Assembly (NCBI GenBank): GCA_021845985.1
Contig: JAJZES010000045.1
Coordinates: forward strand, 1 to 64,000
Direction of reading: 5' to 3'
DNA: 64,000 bases
From: Pseudomonadota bacterium
GTDB taxonomy: Bacteria; Pseudomonadota; Alphaproteobacteria; Acetobacterales; Acetobacteraceae
Shown: one piece after another, positions 19,834 to 30,831 of the stretch
Position numbering within the stretch: the stretch's first letter is position 1
How the letters are laid out: each line of letters opens with the position of its first letter
Program-made: the position numbers and the translations under genes
The notes under the pieces: generated by a model
Databases searched by the model: none
Told to the model about the DNA's origin: nothing
Seen by the model: only the letters and a program-made list of their open reading frames with translations

Positions 19834-21740
19834 TCGGCACCGCCGGCGAGGCTGTCGATGGCCGATTGCGCCACATGCGGCCTGTCGCGGTCGCGCACCG
19901 CGGTGGCAAACACGGTCTGCAGATCCTCGGCCACGGTGCGGGCCAGCGCATCCTTCATCTCGGCCCAGCCGGCGGGGTCGGATTTGGGATCGGGGTCCTG
20001 GATCTCGGCCAAGGTGGCGACGACGAAGCCCTGTGGCGTTTCGATCATCGTCACCTCGCCCGGCTTCTTGAGCGAGAACAGCGGACCGAGCAGTTGCTGC
20101 GGCACGCCTTCGGCGCCGCTGCGGTCGGCGGCGGGCAGGCGGCGGGCGGCCAGCCCGACGGCGCCGGCGGCGTCGCTCAGTGTCTTGCCGTCCTTCACCG
20201 CGGTCAGCAGCTTGGCGGCGATTTCCTCTTGCTCATGGCGCACCGCGTCGGCCGTCCAGTCGGCACGTACCTGCTCGGCCACCTGATCGAACGGACGGGG
20301 CGCCGGCGGCGTGATGCCCTCGACGGACACGGCATAGAAGCTCTGGGCGCCATCCGGCGCGTTGGGCGCCTGACTCAGCTTCGGCGCATCGCCCTGCCGC
20401 GCCTGGAAAGCGGCGGCGACGAGCGCCTGTTTCAGCGCCTCCGGTCCGGGCAGCGGCGCCGGCTGCCCGGCCTGGGTGTTGCCCGTCGCATCCAGCGTTC
20501 CGGTGACCGCGGCGACGCCGAGGTCGCCCGGCAGGTCATCGAGGTTGGTGCCCGAGGACAGCAGATTCTCGATGCGGTTGGCGCGGTCATAGATCACGTC
20601 CGCCGCCTTTTCGGCGACGACGCGCTGGCGCAGCGCCGGTTTCGCCGCATCGAAGGTCTGCGCCGCGCCGGGGATGATTTTGGTGACTTTCAGCACATGC
20701 CAGCCAAGCGCGCTGTGCACCGGCGGCGGCACCGTGTCCTCGGGGGTTGCGAACACCGCATCGCCGAGTTCCGGGGCGGGAAACTCGCTGCGTGTTGCAT
20801 CGCTCAGCTCGACCGGCGCGGCACCGACCTTGGCCGCCGCCGCCTGCATCGCCGCCCAATCGGCACCGGCCTGCCATTGCTGCGCCAGACGCTCGGCCTC
20901 GGCCTGATCCTGCGTCAGGATGACATCGACGCTGCGCTTCTCGGCCGTGTTGAACTCGCCCTTGTGCTGGTCCCACGCTGCCTTGAGGTCGTCGTCGGAC
21001 ACCTCGATATCTTTCGATACCGTCTCAGGCGACAGGACGATCGCCTTGATCTTGCGGTATTCCGGGGTCGAATAGTGGTCGGGATGATTGGCCCACCAGC
21101 GATTCAGCTGCGCCTCGGTCGGCGCCGGCGGCGCGGCGGCGGCGGCAAACGGCACATCAACCGCATCGGCGACGCGCTTCTCATGCTGGAAGCCGTAGGC
21201 GGTGCTGACCAGCACGTCCGGCGCGGTGGCGCCGGCGGCCACCGCGCCGAGCATCTGCCGCTGCATCAGATCATCGTGCATGATGGCAAGAAAATGCTGC
21301 TCGGTCAGGCCGTTATTGCGCAGCACCGCGTCCATCGCGGGGCGGCTGAAGGTGCCGTCCTTGGCAAGGAACGCCGGCATGCTGAACACCGCCTGGCGCA
21401 GCGCGTCGTCGGGCACGGCGAGGCCGAGATCCTCCGCCTGCGCGGACAGCGCGGTTTGCGTCACCACCTGCTCGATGCTCTGCATGGCGATGCCGCGGCG
21501 GATGTCGAGCGACGGGTCGGTATTGCCCATCTGCCGGGTCGTCTGCGCGAGGTTGCGGCGATAGGCCTCCTCCAACTCGGGAAGCTGGATGCTGCGCCCG
21601 GCGACGCGCACCGGGGCGCCGCTGCTGCCGATATTGCGCACCACGTCGGCGATGCCCCACAGGCCGAAGGCGACGATCAGCAGCATGAACAGCAGCCGGG
21701 CCGGCCAAGTGTTGAGCGAGCGGCGTAAAATGGCGAGCAT
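19830..21740 (-). CDS. Peptidylprolyl isomerase / periplasmic folding chaperone (PpiD/SurA type)
   Basis: 636 residues from ATG 21740. A single N-terminal anchor (ARLLFMLLIVAFGLWGIADVV) is followed by a SurA-N-like chaperone domain with the start GRSIQLPELEEAYR. A parvulin-like domain near residues 265-360 ends in SALGWHVLKVTKI, and a long C-terminal SurA-like helical part follows. This matches PpiD of the inner membrane, which helps newly exported proteins fold. Placement upstream of trpE is common in alphaproteobacteria. The gene is divergent from tpiA with 86 bases between the starts. Confidence 0.9.
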   Translation of the reverse strand: MLAILRRSLNTWPARLLFMLLIVAFGLWGIADVVRNIGSSGAPVRVAGRSIQLPELEEAYRRNLAQTTRQMGNTDPSLDIRRGIAMQSIEQVVTQTALSAQAEDLGLAVPDDALRQAVFSMPAFLAKDGTFSRPAMDAVLRNNGLTEQHFLAIMHDDLMQRQMLGAVAAGATAPDVLVSTAYGFQHEKRVADAVDVPFAAAAAPPAPTEAQLNRWWANHPDHYSTPEYRKIKAIVLSPETVSKDIEVSDDDLKAAWDQHKGEFNTAEKRSVDVILTQDQAEAERLAQQWQAGADWAAMQAAAAKVGAAPVELSDATRSEFPAPELGDAVFATPEDTVPPPVHSALGWHVLKVTKIIPGAAQTFDAAKPALRQRVVAEKAADVIYDRANRIENLLSSGTNLDDLPGDLGVAAVTGTLDATGNTQAGQPAPLPGPEALKQALVAAAFQARQGDAPKLSQAPNAPDGAQSFYAVSVEGITPPAPRPFDQVAEQVRADWTADAVRHEQEEIAAKLLTAVKDGKTLSDAAGAVGLAARRLPAADRSGAEGVPQQLLGPLFSLKKPGEVTMIETPQGFVVATLAEIQDPDPKSDPAGWAEMKDALARTVAEDLQTVFATAVRDRDRPHVAQSAIDSLAGGAE

Positions 21741-21826
21741 GCGCGAGTCCAGGTCGGAGAGGCCCGGACCATAGGTAGGGATGGCGCGATTTGCCAGAGC
21801 CGGCGATCGCGCCGTATCAGTCGGCC

Positions 21827-22585
21827 ATGCGCAGTCTGATCGCCGGCAACTGGAAAATGAACGGCCGCATGGCCGACCTGCGGCGGATCGTCGCGCCGCT
21901 GGGTGCGGCGGCGGGGCAGCTCGGCTGCGATCTGCTGATCTGTCCACCGGCGACGCTGCTGGCGCCGGCGGCGCGGCTGCTCGACGGCACGGCGGTGGCG
22001 CTGGGCGGGCAGGATTGTTCGGCGCTGGCCGACGGCGCGCACACCGGCGAGCTTGCCGCCGGCATGCTGCACGATGCCGGGGCGCGCTGGGTCATCCTCG
22101 GCCATTCGGAGCGTCGCGCCAACCATGGCGAGAGCGATGCCGCGGTGCGCGCCAAGGTTTTGGCGGCGCAGGCGGCGGGGTTGGCGCCGATCGTCTGCGT
22201 CGGCGAGCACGAGGCGCAGCGGCTGGACGGGCAGGCGGTGGCGGTGGTGTCCGGGCAACTGGCGGGCAGCCTGCCGGACGGGTTTGCCGGTGTCGTCGCC
22301 TATGAGCCGGTATGGGCCGTCGGCACCGGACGGACGCCGGGCGAGGCCGATGTGGCGCAGACGCACATGGCGATCCGCGCGGCGCTGGTGGCGCGGTTCG
22401 GCACCGCCGGGCGGGGCATGCGCATCCTCTATGGCGGCTCGGTCAAGCCGTGCAACGCCGCCGCGCTGCTGGCGGTGCCGGAGGTGGGCGGCGCGCTGGT
22501 CGGCGGGGCGAGCCTCGACGCCGAAGATTTCCTCGCCATCGCCCGGGCGGCGCCGCAGCTTTCCAAGGCGGGGCAGGGCGGCTAG
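21827..22585 (+). CDS. tpiA: Triosephosphate isomerase
   Basis: 252 residues from ATG 21827; the frame is open further upstream but only from here does conservation begin ([10 protein letters not shown]). The catalytic lysine is in GNWKMNG, the histidine in GHSERR and the glutamate in [11 protein letters not shown]. The phosphate loop is [10 protein letters not shown]. It interconverts dihydroxyacetone phosphate and glyceraldehyde-3-P. secG follows after 27 bases, an order frequent in bacteria. Confidence 0.98.
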   Translation: MRSLIAGNWKMNGRMADLRRIVAPLGAAAGQLGCDLLICPPATLLAPAARLLDGTAVALGGQDCSALADGAHTGELAAGMLHDAGARWVILGHSERRANHGESDAAVRAKVLAAQAAGLAPIVCVGEHEAQRLDGQAVAVVSGQLAGSLPDGFAGVVAYEPVWAVGTGRTPGEADVAQTHMAIRAALVARFGTAGRGMRILYGGSVKPCNAAALLAVPEVGGALVGGASLDAEDFLAIARAAPQLSKAGQGG

Positions 22586-22612
22586 AAGGCGCGCAGTTGA
22601 CGGGATGCCCTG

Positions 22613-22954
22613 ATGACCGCCGTACTTCTGTTGATCCACCTGTTCGTCACCATCGCGCTGATCGGCGTCGTGCTGATCCAGCGCAGCGAGGGCGGCGGCC
22701 TCGGCATCGGCAGCACGCAGGGCATGGGCTCGTTCATGACCGGGCGCGGCACGGCCAACCTGCTGACCCGGGCGACGGCGGTTCTCGGGGCGGCGTTTTT
22801 CGCCCTGTCGCTGGCGCTGGCGCTGCTCAACCGCGGCACCGGCGGCGCCGGCCGCTCGATCCTGGACACACCGCCGCCGCCCGCCGCCAGTTCCGCGCCG
22901 ACGACCCCGGCCGCTCCCGCCGCGCCGCCTGCCCCGGCTGTGCCGACCAACTGA
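22613..22954 (+). CDS. secG: Preprotein translocase subunit SecG
   Basis: 113 residues with two membrane helices (VLLLIHLFVTIALIGVVLIQ and TAVLGAAFFALSLALALL) separated by the conserved loop QRSEGGGLGIG. A Pro/Ala tail is typical of alphaproteobacterial SecG. It is the small SecYEG subunit that aids SecA-driven export. It lies just after tpiA. Confidence 0.96.
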   Translation: MTAVLLLIHLFVTIALIGVVLIQRSEGGGLGIGSTQGMGSFMTGRGTANLLTRATAVLGAAFFALSLALALLNRGTGGAGRSILDTPPPPAASSAPTTPAAPAAPPAPAVPTN

Positions 22955-23019
22955 GGCGGCGAACGGATCGCCCGTCGGATTGGCTTGGCGACGTCGTAGC
23001 GACGGCTTAGGGTGCCGCT

Positions 23020-23214
23020 ATGGACAGGGTCGAAAATGCCGCGCCGGAGGCGTGGCAAGCGCGCCGCCGCCGGCTTGAGGACGAAGCCGCCATGATTGCG
23101 CAAGGCCTGGAGTCGATCCGGGCCGGCAGGACGGTCGCGTCCGAGCGGGTCGATGCCTGGATTGACAGTCTGGGCAGTGTAAACCCGTTGCCTGCGCCGA
23201 AAAGCGGACGCTGA
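23020..23214 (+). CDS. Putative antitoxin of a type II toxin-antitoxin pair
   Basis: 64 residues, charged and helical, with EAWQARRRRLEDEAAMIAQG at the start and a V-x-A-W-I-D-S-L segment typical of short CopG/ParD-like antitoxins. On its own it would not be identifiable; the call rests on its position 11 bases ahead of a RelE/ParE-type toxin. Such antitoxins usually repress their own promoter. Confidence 0.6.
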   Translation: MDRVENAAPEAWQARRRRLEDEAAMIAQGLESIRAGRTVASERVDAWIDSLGSVNPLPAPKSGR

Positions 23215-23225
23215 ACCGGTCGGGT

Positions 23226-23546
23226 GTGCGCCGGACGCTGCGCTACAGCGACGAGGCCATTGACGATCTGAGTGCGATTCGCCGCTGGCAAACGCTGCCG
23301 GGCGCCGGCGATGCGGCCCTTCGCCGGCTGCGCAGTGTGCGTGCCGCGATCAGCAACCTGCTGCGTGCGCCATGCCGCCATCCCGCCGCCGAGCGGCACG
23401 GGCTTCGGCAGATGACGGTCGCCGGCCACCACGTTGTGTATCCGGTGGTGCCTGACACCGGCCGCAGCGCCGACTCGGGGGATGTGTTTGTCGTGCGGGT
23501 GTTCGGCCCCGGCCAGTTGCGCGACGGCATGGCCGCGGAGGACTGA
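23226..23546 (+). CDS. RelE/ParE-family toxin
   Basis: 106 residues. The N-terminus RYSDEAIDDLSAIRRW fits the first helix of ParE/RelE toxins. The centre has a basic helix (RRLRSVRAAISNLLRAP) and the C-terminus alternates strands ending VVRVFGPGQ, where RelE/ParE proteins usually have V-x-H/F-x-R-Q. Whether it cleaves mRNA or poisons gyrase cannot be told from sequence. It is flanked by the essential genes secG and pyrG on the same strand. Confidence 0.72.
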   Translation: MRRTLRYSDEAIDDLSAIRRWQTLPGAGDAALRRLRSVRAAISNLLRAPCRHPAAERHGLRQMTVAGHHVVYPVVPDTGRSADSGDVFVVRVFGPGQLRDGMAAED

Positions 23547-23611
23547 CGCCGCACGCACCCCTGCCCCCCATCGCCCGCCTTTCCCCCGCGCCGCGCAGGC
23601 CGCTATACTGA

Positions 23612-25261
<1,650 letters not shown>

Positions 25262-25292
25262 GCCGGCATGGCGGTGGAGGCAGCGGACGCCG

Positions 25293-25715
25293 ATGAGCCG
25301 CCCCGCTACCCTTCGCCACTCGGCTGAACGCATCGCCGCCGGCACCGCGCGCGAGGTTGCGATCAGCGAGTTTCTCGACGGCTTCTATGGCGCGACCTCG
25401 CCGCAGGCCCGGCTGGCCATGCTCGACGACGAACCGCCATTCACCGGCGACGCCCGCACCGATGCGCCGTTCGGCGCCATCTGCGAGTATCTCGCCAAGC
25501 AGTTCACGCTGCCCCATGTGCCACACTGGGTCGGCGATGCGCGGCGCGTGCTGGCCGAGCCCTGGTTCACCACCAGCAGCGACAGCGCCGCGATGTGCGA
25601 ATACCTCGCCGTGGTCAACCCCGGCGAGTTTCGCCACCACACCATCTTCACCGAAGCCATGCCGCTGCGCCGCGCCCGCGACCCGCGCCGGGGAGGAGCC
25701 AACGATGCCGTCTGA
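25293..25715 (+). CDS. Conserved protein of unknown function
   Basis: 140 residues from ATG 25293. Visible pattern: EFLDGFY near the start, [25 protein letters not shown]-x-G-DAR, PWF and a C-terminal [18 protein letters not shown] recall this E-F-L-D-x-F-Y / E-P-P / PWF pattern from a widespread uncharacterised family but cannot name a function. The protein is soluble and lacks membrane or signal segments. It sits between pyrG and kdsA and overlaps the kdsA start by 11 bases, implying co-translation. Confidence 0.7.
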   Translation: MSRPATLRHSAERIAAGTAREVAISEFLDGFYGATSPQARLAMLDDEPPFTGDARTDAPFGAICEYLAKQFTLPHVPHWVGDARRVLAEPWFTTSSDSAAMCEYLAVVNPGEFRHHTIFTEAMPLRRARDPRRGGANDAV

Positions 25716-26544
25716 TGCCGCACCGCGCACGGTTGACATCGGCGGCATCGAGGTCGCCAACGACAAGCCGTTCGTGCTGATCGCCGGCCCCTGCCAGATC
25801 GAAAGCCGCGACCACGCGCTGGAGGTTGCCGCCGCGCTGCACGAGATGTCGCAGGCAACCGGCGTGCCGGTGATCTACAAAAGCAGCTACGACAAGGCCA
25901 ACCGCACCTCCGGCGGCGCCGCGCGCGGCATTGGCATGGCGGCGGGGCTGGCTATCCTCGCCGCGGTGCGCGAGCGTTTCGCCATGCCGGTGCTGACCGA
26001 CGTGCATCTGCCCGAGCATTGCGCGCCGGCCGCCGAGGCGGTCGATGTGCTGCAGATCCCCGCCTTCTTGTCGCGGCAGACCGACCTGCTGATCGCCGCC
26101 GGCGAAACCGGGCGCGCCATCAATGTGAAAAAGGGGCAATTCCTCGCCCCCTGGGACATGGCCAACGTCGCCGCCAAGATCGCCGCCACCGGTAATCAGC
26201 GCATCCTGCTGTGCGAGCGTGGCGCGAGTTTTGGCTACAACACCCTGGTCTCCGACATGCGCGCTCTGCCGATCATGGCGCGCACCGGCTATCCGGTGGT
26301 GTTCGACGCGACGCATTCGGTGCAGCAGCCGGGCGGGCAGGGCAGCAGTTCGGGCGGCCAGCGGGAGTTCGCCCCGGTGCTGGCGCGCGCCGCCCTCGCG
26401 GTCGGCGTCGCCGCCGTGTTCATCGAGACCCATCCCGACCCCGATCATGCGCCGAGCGATGGGCCGAACATGATTCCGCTGCGGCAGATGCCGGCGCTGA
26501 TCGCGCGGCTGCGCCGCTTCGATGTGCTGGCCAAGCAGGGCTGA
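25705..26544 (+). CDS. kdsA: 3-deoxy-8-phosphooctulonate synthase
   Basis: 279 residues from ATG 25705, with GGGGAGGA upstream inside the preceding gene. It condenses arabinose-5-P and phosphoenolpyruvate to Kdo-8-P for LPS inner core. Diagnostic blocks are [53 protein letters not shown] and [17 protein letters not shown]. Presence of kdsA shows a Kdo-containing LPS. eno, which often follows, is not here. Confidence 0.97.
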   Translation: MPSDAAPRTVDIGGIEVANDKPFVLIAGPCQIESRDHALEVAAALHEMSQATGVPVIYKSSYDKANRTSGGAARGIGMAAGLAILAAVRERFAMPVLTDVHLPEHCAPAAEAVDVLQIPAFLSRQTDLLIAAGETGRAINVKKGQFLAPWDMANVAAKIAATGNQRILLCERGASFGYNTLVSDMRALPIMARTGYPVVFDATHSVQQPGGQGSSSGGQREFAPVLARAALAVGVAAVFIETHPDPDHAPSDGPNMIPLRQMPALIARLRRFDVLAKQG

Positions 26545-26616
26545 CATGGCGCCGCGAAAGGTTTGACAAGCCCGCCGCCGCATCCCAGCGTCCGCCGGCC
26601 AGGAGAGGAGACGGAT

Positions 26617-27369
26617 ATGCGGCTGCAAGGCAAATCGGCGGTTATCACGGGCGCCGGCGGCGGATTTGGCGAAGGCATCGCCCGGCGCTTGGCCGCTGAA
26701 GGCGCGCGGGTGGTGATCGCTGATCTCGATGCCGCGGCGGCGCGGCGGGTCGCCGCCTCGATCGGCAACGGCGCCGTCGCCGTCGCCGGCGATGTCAGCC
26801 GCGGCGCCGATGTCCGCACCATGATCGCCGCCGCCACCGATCGCTTCGGCGGACTCGACATCGTCGTCAACAACGCCGGCACGACGCACCGCAACCAGCC
26901 GATCCTGGACGTGGACGAGGCGACGTTCGACCGGGTGTTCGCGGTCAACGTCAAATCGCTCTACTGGACGACGCAGGCGGCGGTGCCGGTGTTTCGCGCG
27001 CAGGGCCGCGGCGGCTCGATCATCAACATCAGCTCCACCGCCGGCATCCGCCCGCGCCCCGGCCTCGTCTGGTACAACGGCACCAAGGGGGCGATGAACA
27101 CCATGACCCAGTGCATGGCGATCGAGCTGGCGCCGGACAACATCCGCGTCAACGCGATCTGCCCGGTGCTCGGCGCCACCGGGCTGACCGAGATGTTCAT
27201 GGGCCAGCCGGACAGCGCCGAGGTGCGGCAGAAATTCATGAGCACGATCCCGCTCGGGCGGATGAGCCAGCCATCGGACATCGCCAATGCCTGCGTCTGG
27301 CTGGCCGAGGACGCCTCCAGCTTCATCACCGGCGTCCTGCTGCCGGTCGATGGCGGGCGCACCGCCTGA
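26617..27369 (+). CDS. SDR family oxidoreductase
   Basis: 250 residues from ATG 26617, preceded by AGGAGAGGAG. A classical short-chain dehydrogenase: cofactor loop GAGGGFGEG, NNAG in the fourth strand, catalytic Ser in INISSTAG and Tyr/Lys in WYNGTKG. The acidic residue in IADLDAAAA after strand 2 favours NAD(H). C-terminal GVLLPVDGGRTA is typical. The Gly-Trp-Tyr variant of the active-site loop resembles glucose/3-oxoacyl reductase-like members, but the substrate cannot be assigned. pdxY follows with a one-base TGATG overlap. Confidence 0.88.
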   Translation: MRLQGKSAVITGAGGGFGEGIARRLAAEGARVVIADLDAAAARRVAASIGNGAVAVAGDVSRGADVRTMIAAATDRFGGLDIVVNNAGTTHRNQPILDVDEATFDRVFAVNVKSLYWTTQAAVPVFRAQGRGGSIINISSTAGIRPRPGLVWYNGTKGAMNTMTQCMAIELAPDNIRVNAICPVLGATGLTEMFMGQPDSAEVRQKFMSTIPLGRMSQPSDIANACVWLAEDASSFITGVLLPVDGGRTA

Positions 27370-28226
27370 TGAACATTCTGTCGGTCCAGTCGGCCGTCGC
27401 CTATGGCCATGTCGGCAACACCAGCGCGGTGTTTCCGCTGCAGCGGCTCGGCGCCGAGGTGTGGGCGGTGAACACGGTGCAGTTCTCCAACCATACCGGC
27501 TACGGCAGTTGGACCGGCCGCGTCTTCTCCGGCGCCGAGATCGCCGAGCTGATCGACGGCATCGCCGCGCGCGGCGTGCTGGCCACATGCGACGCGGTGC
27601 TGTCGGGCTATCTCGGCGATGCCTCGGTGGGGGCGGCGATCGTCGCCGCGGTGGCGCGGGTCAAGGCGGCCAATCCGCGCGCGCTCTATTGCTGCGATCC
27701 GGTGATCGGCGATGTCGGGCGCAATATCTATGTGCGACCCGACATTCCCGGCTTCATCGCCGCGCAGGCGCTGCCCCGCGCCGACATTGCCACGCCCAAC
27801 CAGTTTGAGCTGCAGCACCTGACCGGGCGGCGCATTACCACGCTCGCCGAGGCCAGGCAGGCGGTGGCGGCGCTGCAGGCGGTCATGGCCGATGGGCCGC
27901 GCACGGTGCTGCTGACCAGCCTGCGCACCGACACCACGCCGGATGATGCGATCGACATGCTGGCGGCGGACGCGGCGGGATGTTTCCTGCTGCGCACGCC
28001 GCAATTGCCGATCGCCGCGAATGGTGCGGGCGACGCGGTGGCGGCGCTGTTTCTGTTCCATTACCTGACGACGAACAGCGCCGCGGCGGCGCTGGAGGCG
28101 GCGGCGAGTTCGATCTTCGGCCTGCTGCGCCGCACCGTCGAGCAGGGCGCGGGCGAATTGCTGCTGGTCGCGGCGCAGGAGGAGTTCGTCGCTCCGTCGC
28201 GCCTGTTCATGGCCGATGCGTGCTGA
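27369..28226 (+). CDS. pdxY: Pyridoxal kinase
   Basis: 285 residues of the ribokinase superfamily with the PdxK/PdxY start ILSVQSAVAYGHVGNTSA, substrate-binding NTVQFSNHTGYG, CDPVIGDVGRNIYV, TPNQFELQHLTG and the anion hole ANGAGDAVAALFL. It phosphorylates pyridoxal to pyridoxal 5'-phosphate in the salvage route. The usual GTGD of the catalytic loop is GAGD here. It overlaps the SDR before it by one base and the glycosyltransferase after it by seven. Confidence 0.93.
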   Translation: MNILSVQSAVAYGHVGNTSAVFPLQRLGAEVWAVNTVQFSNHTGYGSWTGRVFSGAEIAELIDGIAARGVLATCDAVLSGYLGDASVGAAIVAAVARVKAANPRALYCCDPVIGDVGRNIYVRPDIPGFIAAQALPRADIATPNQFELQHLTGRRITTLAEARQAVAALQAVMADGPRTVLLTSLRTDTTPDDAIDMLAADAAGCFLLRTPQLPIAANGAGDAVAALFLFHYLTTNSAAAALEAAASSIFGLLRRTVEQGAGELLLVAAQEEFVAPSRLFMADAC

Positions 28227-29275
28227 CACCGCCGCGCGTCAGCGTGCTGATGACGACCTGGAACGGCGCCGGATTGCTGCGCCAGAGCATCGACAGCGTG
28301 CTGGCGCAGACCATGCCGGCGTTCGAGCTGGTGGTCGTTGATGACGCCTCCACCGACGCGACCGCGGCAATCCTGGCCGGCATCGGCGATGCGCGGCTGC
28401 GGGTGCTGCGCAGCGCGTCCAATCTCGGCGTCGTCGCCGCCCGCAATTTCGGCTTCGCCGCCTGCGATGCGCCGCTGGTGGCGATGCTCGACCACGACGA
28501 TCTCTGCGCCCCCGACCGGCTGGCGCAGCAGGTGGCGCGGCTCGACGCCGAACCGGCGCTGGTCGCCGTCGGCAGCGGCCAATACAATTTGCACGATGAC
28601 GGCAGTCGGCGCGGCACCGACCATCCGGCGGTGACCTCGCCGCTGCTGCTGCGCTGGATGCTGCATGTCGATAACCCGCTGGCATGGTCATCGCTGATGC
28701 TGCGGCGGGGGGCGGTGCTGCGGCTCGGTGCCTTCGTCCGCCCGGCCTATGAATATGCCGACGATTTCGACCTGCTGCACCGGCTGCTGCAGATCGGCGA
28801 GATCGGGCGGATCGACGCGCCGCTCGTCACCTACCGATTTCATGCCAACAACACCTCACGTCACCGCGCCGCGGCGATGACCGATCATGCCGCTAATCTG
28901 CTTGGCGAGGTGTACCGCCCGTGGTTCGGCGACGACGCGGCGGCGGCGGCGGCGCGGCTGGTCATCCGCCATCTCTGCGACCGCCAGCCGGTGACCGACG
29001 GCGCCACGCTGGCGCAGCTCGGCACGGTCATGCAACGCCTGCTCGACTGCTTCTGTGCCGCCCATGCGGCGGACGCGGACACCGCCGCGCCGGTCCATGC
29101 CCATGCCGCGGCGATGTGGTGGCGCGTCGTGCGCGCCGCGACGCGCAGCGGCCGACCGTGGCTCGTCACCCAGTATGCCGGGCTTGCCGGGCTGCGCCGC
29201 GGCTTTCGCCCGGCGGCCTCCGACATTGCCGTCTCGCTCGGCATCGGTGCGGCGCGGGCGCTGCTGCGGCGCTGA
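28220..29275 (+). CDS. Family 2 glycosyltransferase
   Basis: 351 residues from GTG 28220, overlapping pdxY by seven bases. N-terminal GT-A domain: RVSVLMTTWNGAGLLRQSID, VVVDDASTDAT, and a DxD-like MLDHDDLCAPDRLAQQ. A substrate-side block EYADDFDLLHRLLQ sits near residue 180, followed by TYRFHANNTSRH. The C-terminal third is helical, without clear membrane spans. Donor and acceptor are unknown; a role in surface glycans is likely from family knowledge. Confidence 0.87.
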   Translation: MLTPPRVSVLMTTWNGAGLLRQSIDSVLAQTMPAFELVVVDDASTDATAAILAGIGDARLRVLRSASNLGVVAARNFGFAACDAPLVAMLDHDDLCAPDRLAQQVARLDAEPALVAVGSGQYNLHDDGSRRGTDHPAVTSPLLLRWMLHVDNPLAWSSLMLRRGAVLRLGAFVRPAYEYADDFDLLHRLLQIGEIGRIDAPLVTYRFHANNTSRHRAAAMTDHAANLLGEVYRPWFGDDAAAAAARLVIRHLCDRQPVTDGATLAQLGTVMQRLLDCFCAAHAADADTAAPVHAHAAAMWWRVVRAATRSGRPWLVTQYAGLAGLRRGFRPAASDIAVSLGIGAARALLRR

Positions 29276-29351
29276 GTGGGGTTCATCGCTCCTTCACCAG
29301 ATCGGCGCAGGCTGCGGCGACACGTCCAGGACGGACGGCAGGAGCGGCAGA

Positions 29352-30644
29352 ATGTCGGGAAGCGGCGGCCCCGAGATTTTCGACGGTACGGTCTTTGCGG
29401 CCGGCTACTGGGGCTCGGGTGGCCTGGACCGGCTCGGCGCCTATGGCGGCGGCGCTGCGGGCGGCACGCCGGCGACGCTGACCGGCACGCTGACGCGGGT
29501 TGGCGACACCGTCAGCGCCGTCATCGGCGGCGTCACGCTGACCCTGCGCGCCTATTCCGACATCGCCGTGGGCACCGTGTTCACCACCACCGACCTCGCG
29601 ACCTTTTACGTGTTCACCCGCGTCCTGTTCGATCCGGCGCAGCTTTATCCGCTCAGCTACACCGTCGCCGGCGATTCCGGCCTGTCCTGCTTTGTCGCCG
29701 GCACGCGCATCGCGGCCGAAGGCGGCGAGGTGCCGGTGGAGCGGCTGCGCGTCGGCGACCAGGTGCAGACGCTCGGGCGGCGCGGGTTGCAGCGCGTGCG
29801 CTGGCTCGGGCGGCGGCGGTTCCGCAGCGCGGCGGCGGAGGCATGGCCGGTGCGCATCCGCGCCGGCGCCTTCGCCGAGGGGCAGCCGGCGCGCGACCTG
29901 CTGCTGTCGCCCGATCATGCGGTGCTGGCAGGGGAGGGGCTGATTCCGGTGCGTTACCTGATCAACGGCGCCACCATCGCGCCGGCGCCGATGCCGCAGG
30001 TCGAGTATTGGCATGTCGAGCTGACCGATCACGCGCTGCTGCTGGCAGAAGGGCTGGCCGCCGAGAGCTATCTCGACACCGGCAATCGCGGCGGGTTTGA
30101 CGGCGAGCGAGGCGCCGGCGCCTCGGCCGAGCAGGCGCGGCGCATCTGGTCCGCGCACGGCGCCGCGCCGCTGCTGCTGGACGCCGCCGAGCAGGTGGCG
30201 GCGCGGCGGCATCTGCTGGCCCGCGCCGATCTGCTCGGCCATGCCAGCACCGACGACCCCGGCCTGCGGGTGGTTGCCGATGGCGGCGCGCTGCGGCTGC
30301 GGCGCGACGGGTTCCGCTGGCGGGCGACGGTGCCGCCGGGCACCGTTGGCCTTCGTCTGCTCAGCCGCAGCGCGGTGCCGGCGGAGATGCGCGCCGACAG
30401 CACCGATTGCCGCCGGCTCGGCGTTGCGGTGACGCGGCTGCTGCTGGACGGCTGCGCCGTGCCGCCGGACGATCCACGCCGCGCCGCCGGCTGGCACGCG
30501 CCGGAACTGGGGCTGCACTGGACCGACGGCGATGCGGTGCTGCTGTGCGGCGGCGAAGACCGGCCGCGCCGGCTGGAGATCACCGCGGCGCCGCTGCTGC
30601 AGTACCGGCTGCGTCCGCCGCCGCCGTGGCGGCTGGCGGCGTAG
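29352..30644 (+). CDS. Hint-domain protein (Hint_2 type) with C-terminal beta-rich module
   Basis: 430 residues from ATG 29352, preceded by AGGAG. Residues 1-110 form a Gly/Thr-rich beta-strand region. The Hint domain starts at CFVAGTRIAAEGGEVPVE (Cys near 113), continues with LRVGDQVQT, LLLSPDHAVLAGEGLIPVRY, and ends HVELTDHALLLAEGLAAESY then GGF. Hint domains self-process in hedgehogs and inteins; in this bacterial family processing is unproven. Residues about 300-425 (VGLRLLSRSAVP, RRLGVAVTRLLLDG, LHWTDGDAVL) match the C-terminus of the glycosyltransferase at 16377-18287. No signal peptide is visible. Confidence 0.85.
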   Translation: MSGSGGPEIFDGTVFAAGYWGSGGLDRLGAYGGGAAGGTPATLTGTLTRVGDTVSAVIGGVTLTLRAYSDIAVGTVFTTTDLATFYVFTRVLFDPAQLYPLSYTVAGDSGLSCFVAGTRIAAEGGEVPVERLRVGDQVQTLGRRGLQRVRWLGRRRFRSAAAEAWPVRIRAGAFAEGQPARDLLLSPDHAVLAGEGLIPVRYLINGATIAPAPMPQVEYWHVELTDHALLLAEGLAAESYLDTGNRGGFDGERGAGASAEQARRIWSAHGAAPLLLDAAEQVAARRHLLARADLLGHASTDDPGLRVVADGGALRLRRDGFRWRATVPPGTVGLRLLSRSAVPAEMRADSTDCRRLGVAVTRLLLDGCAVPPDDPRRAAGWHAPELGLHWTDGDAVLLCGGEDRPRRLEITAAPLLQYRLRPPPPWRLAA

Positions 30645-30805
30645 GCGGCATCACGCCACAGTGACAATGCTGGACGTGCCGTGGCGAACGGCGCATCGTC
30701 ATGTTCTGTTGACCGGCCGCAAGCCGCGCCAATTCTTAAGGACACGGCACCGGCCGGCCGCGGCGGGACATCTCCGGCCCTCGGCCCGCGCCGACATGCC
30801 GGAGC

Positions 30806-30822
30806 CTCCCGCCTTTCGGGAG
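30806..30822 (+). promoter_or_regulatory. Hairpin that sequesters the ribosome site of the CBS-protein gene
   Basis: CTCCCG (30806-30811) pairs with CGGGAG (30817-30822) around a CCTTT loop. The 3' arm contains GGGAG, the only good Shine-Dalgarno match for ATG 30832. A folded leader would hide it, so translation could be temperature- or factor-dependent. It could also be chance in such GC-rich sequence. Confidence 0.4.
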
Positions 30823-30831
30823 CTACGTGCC

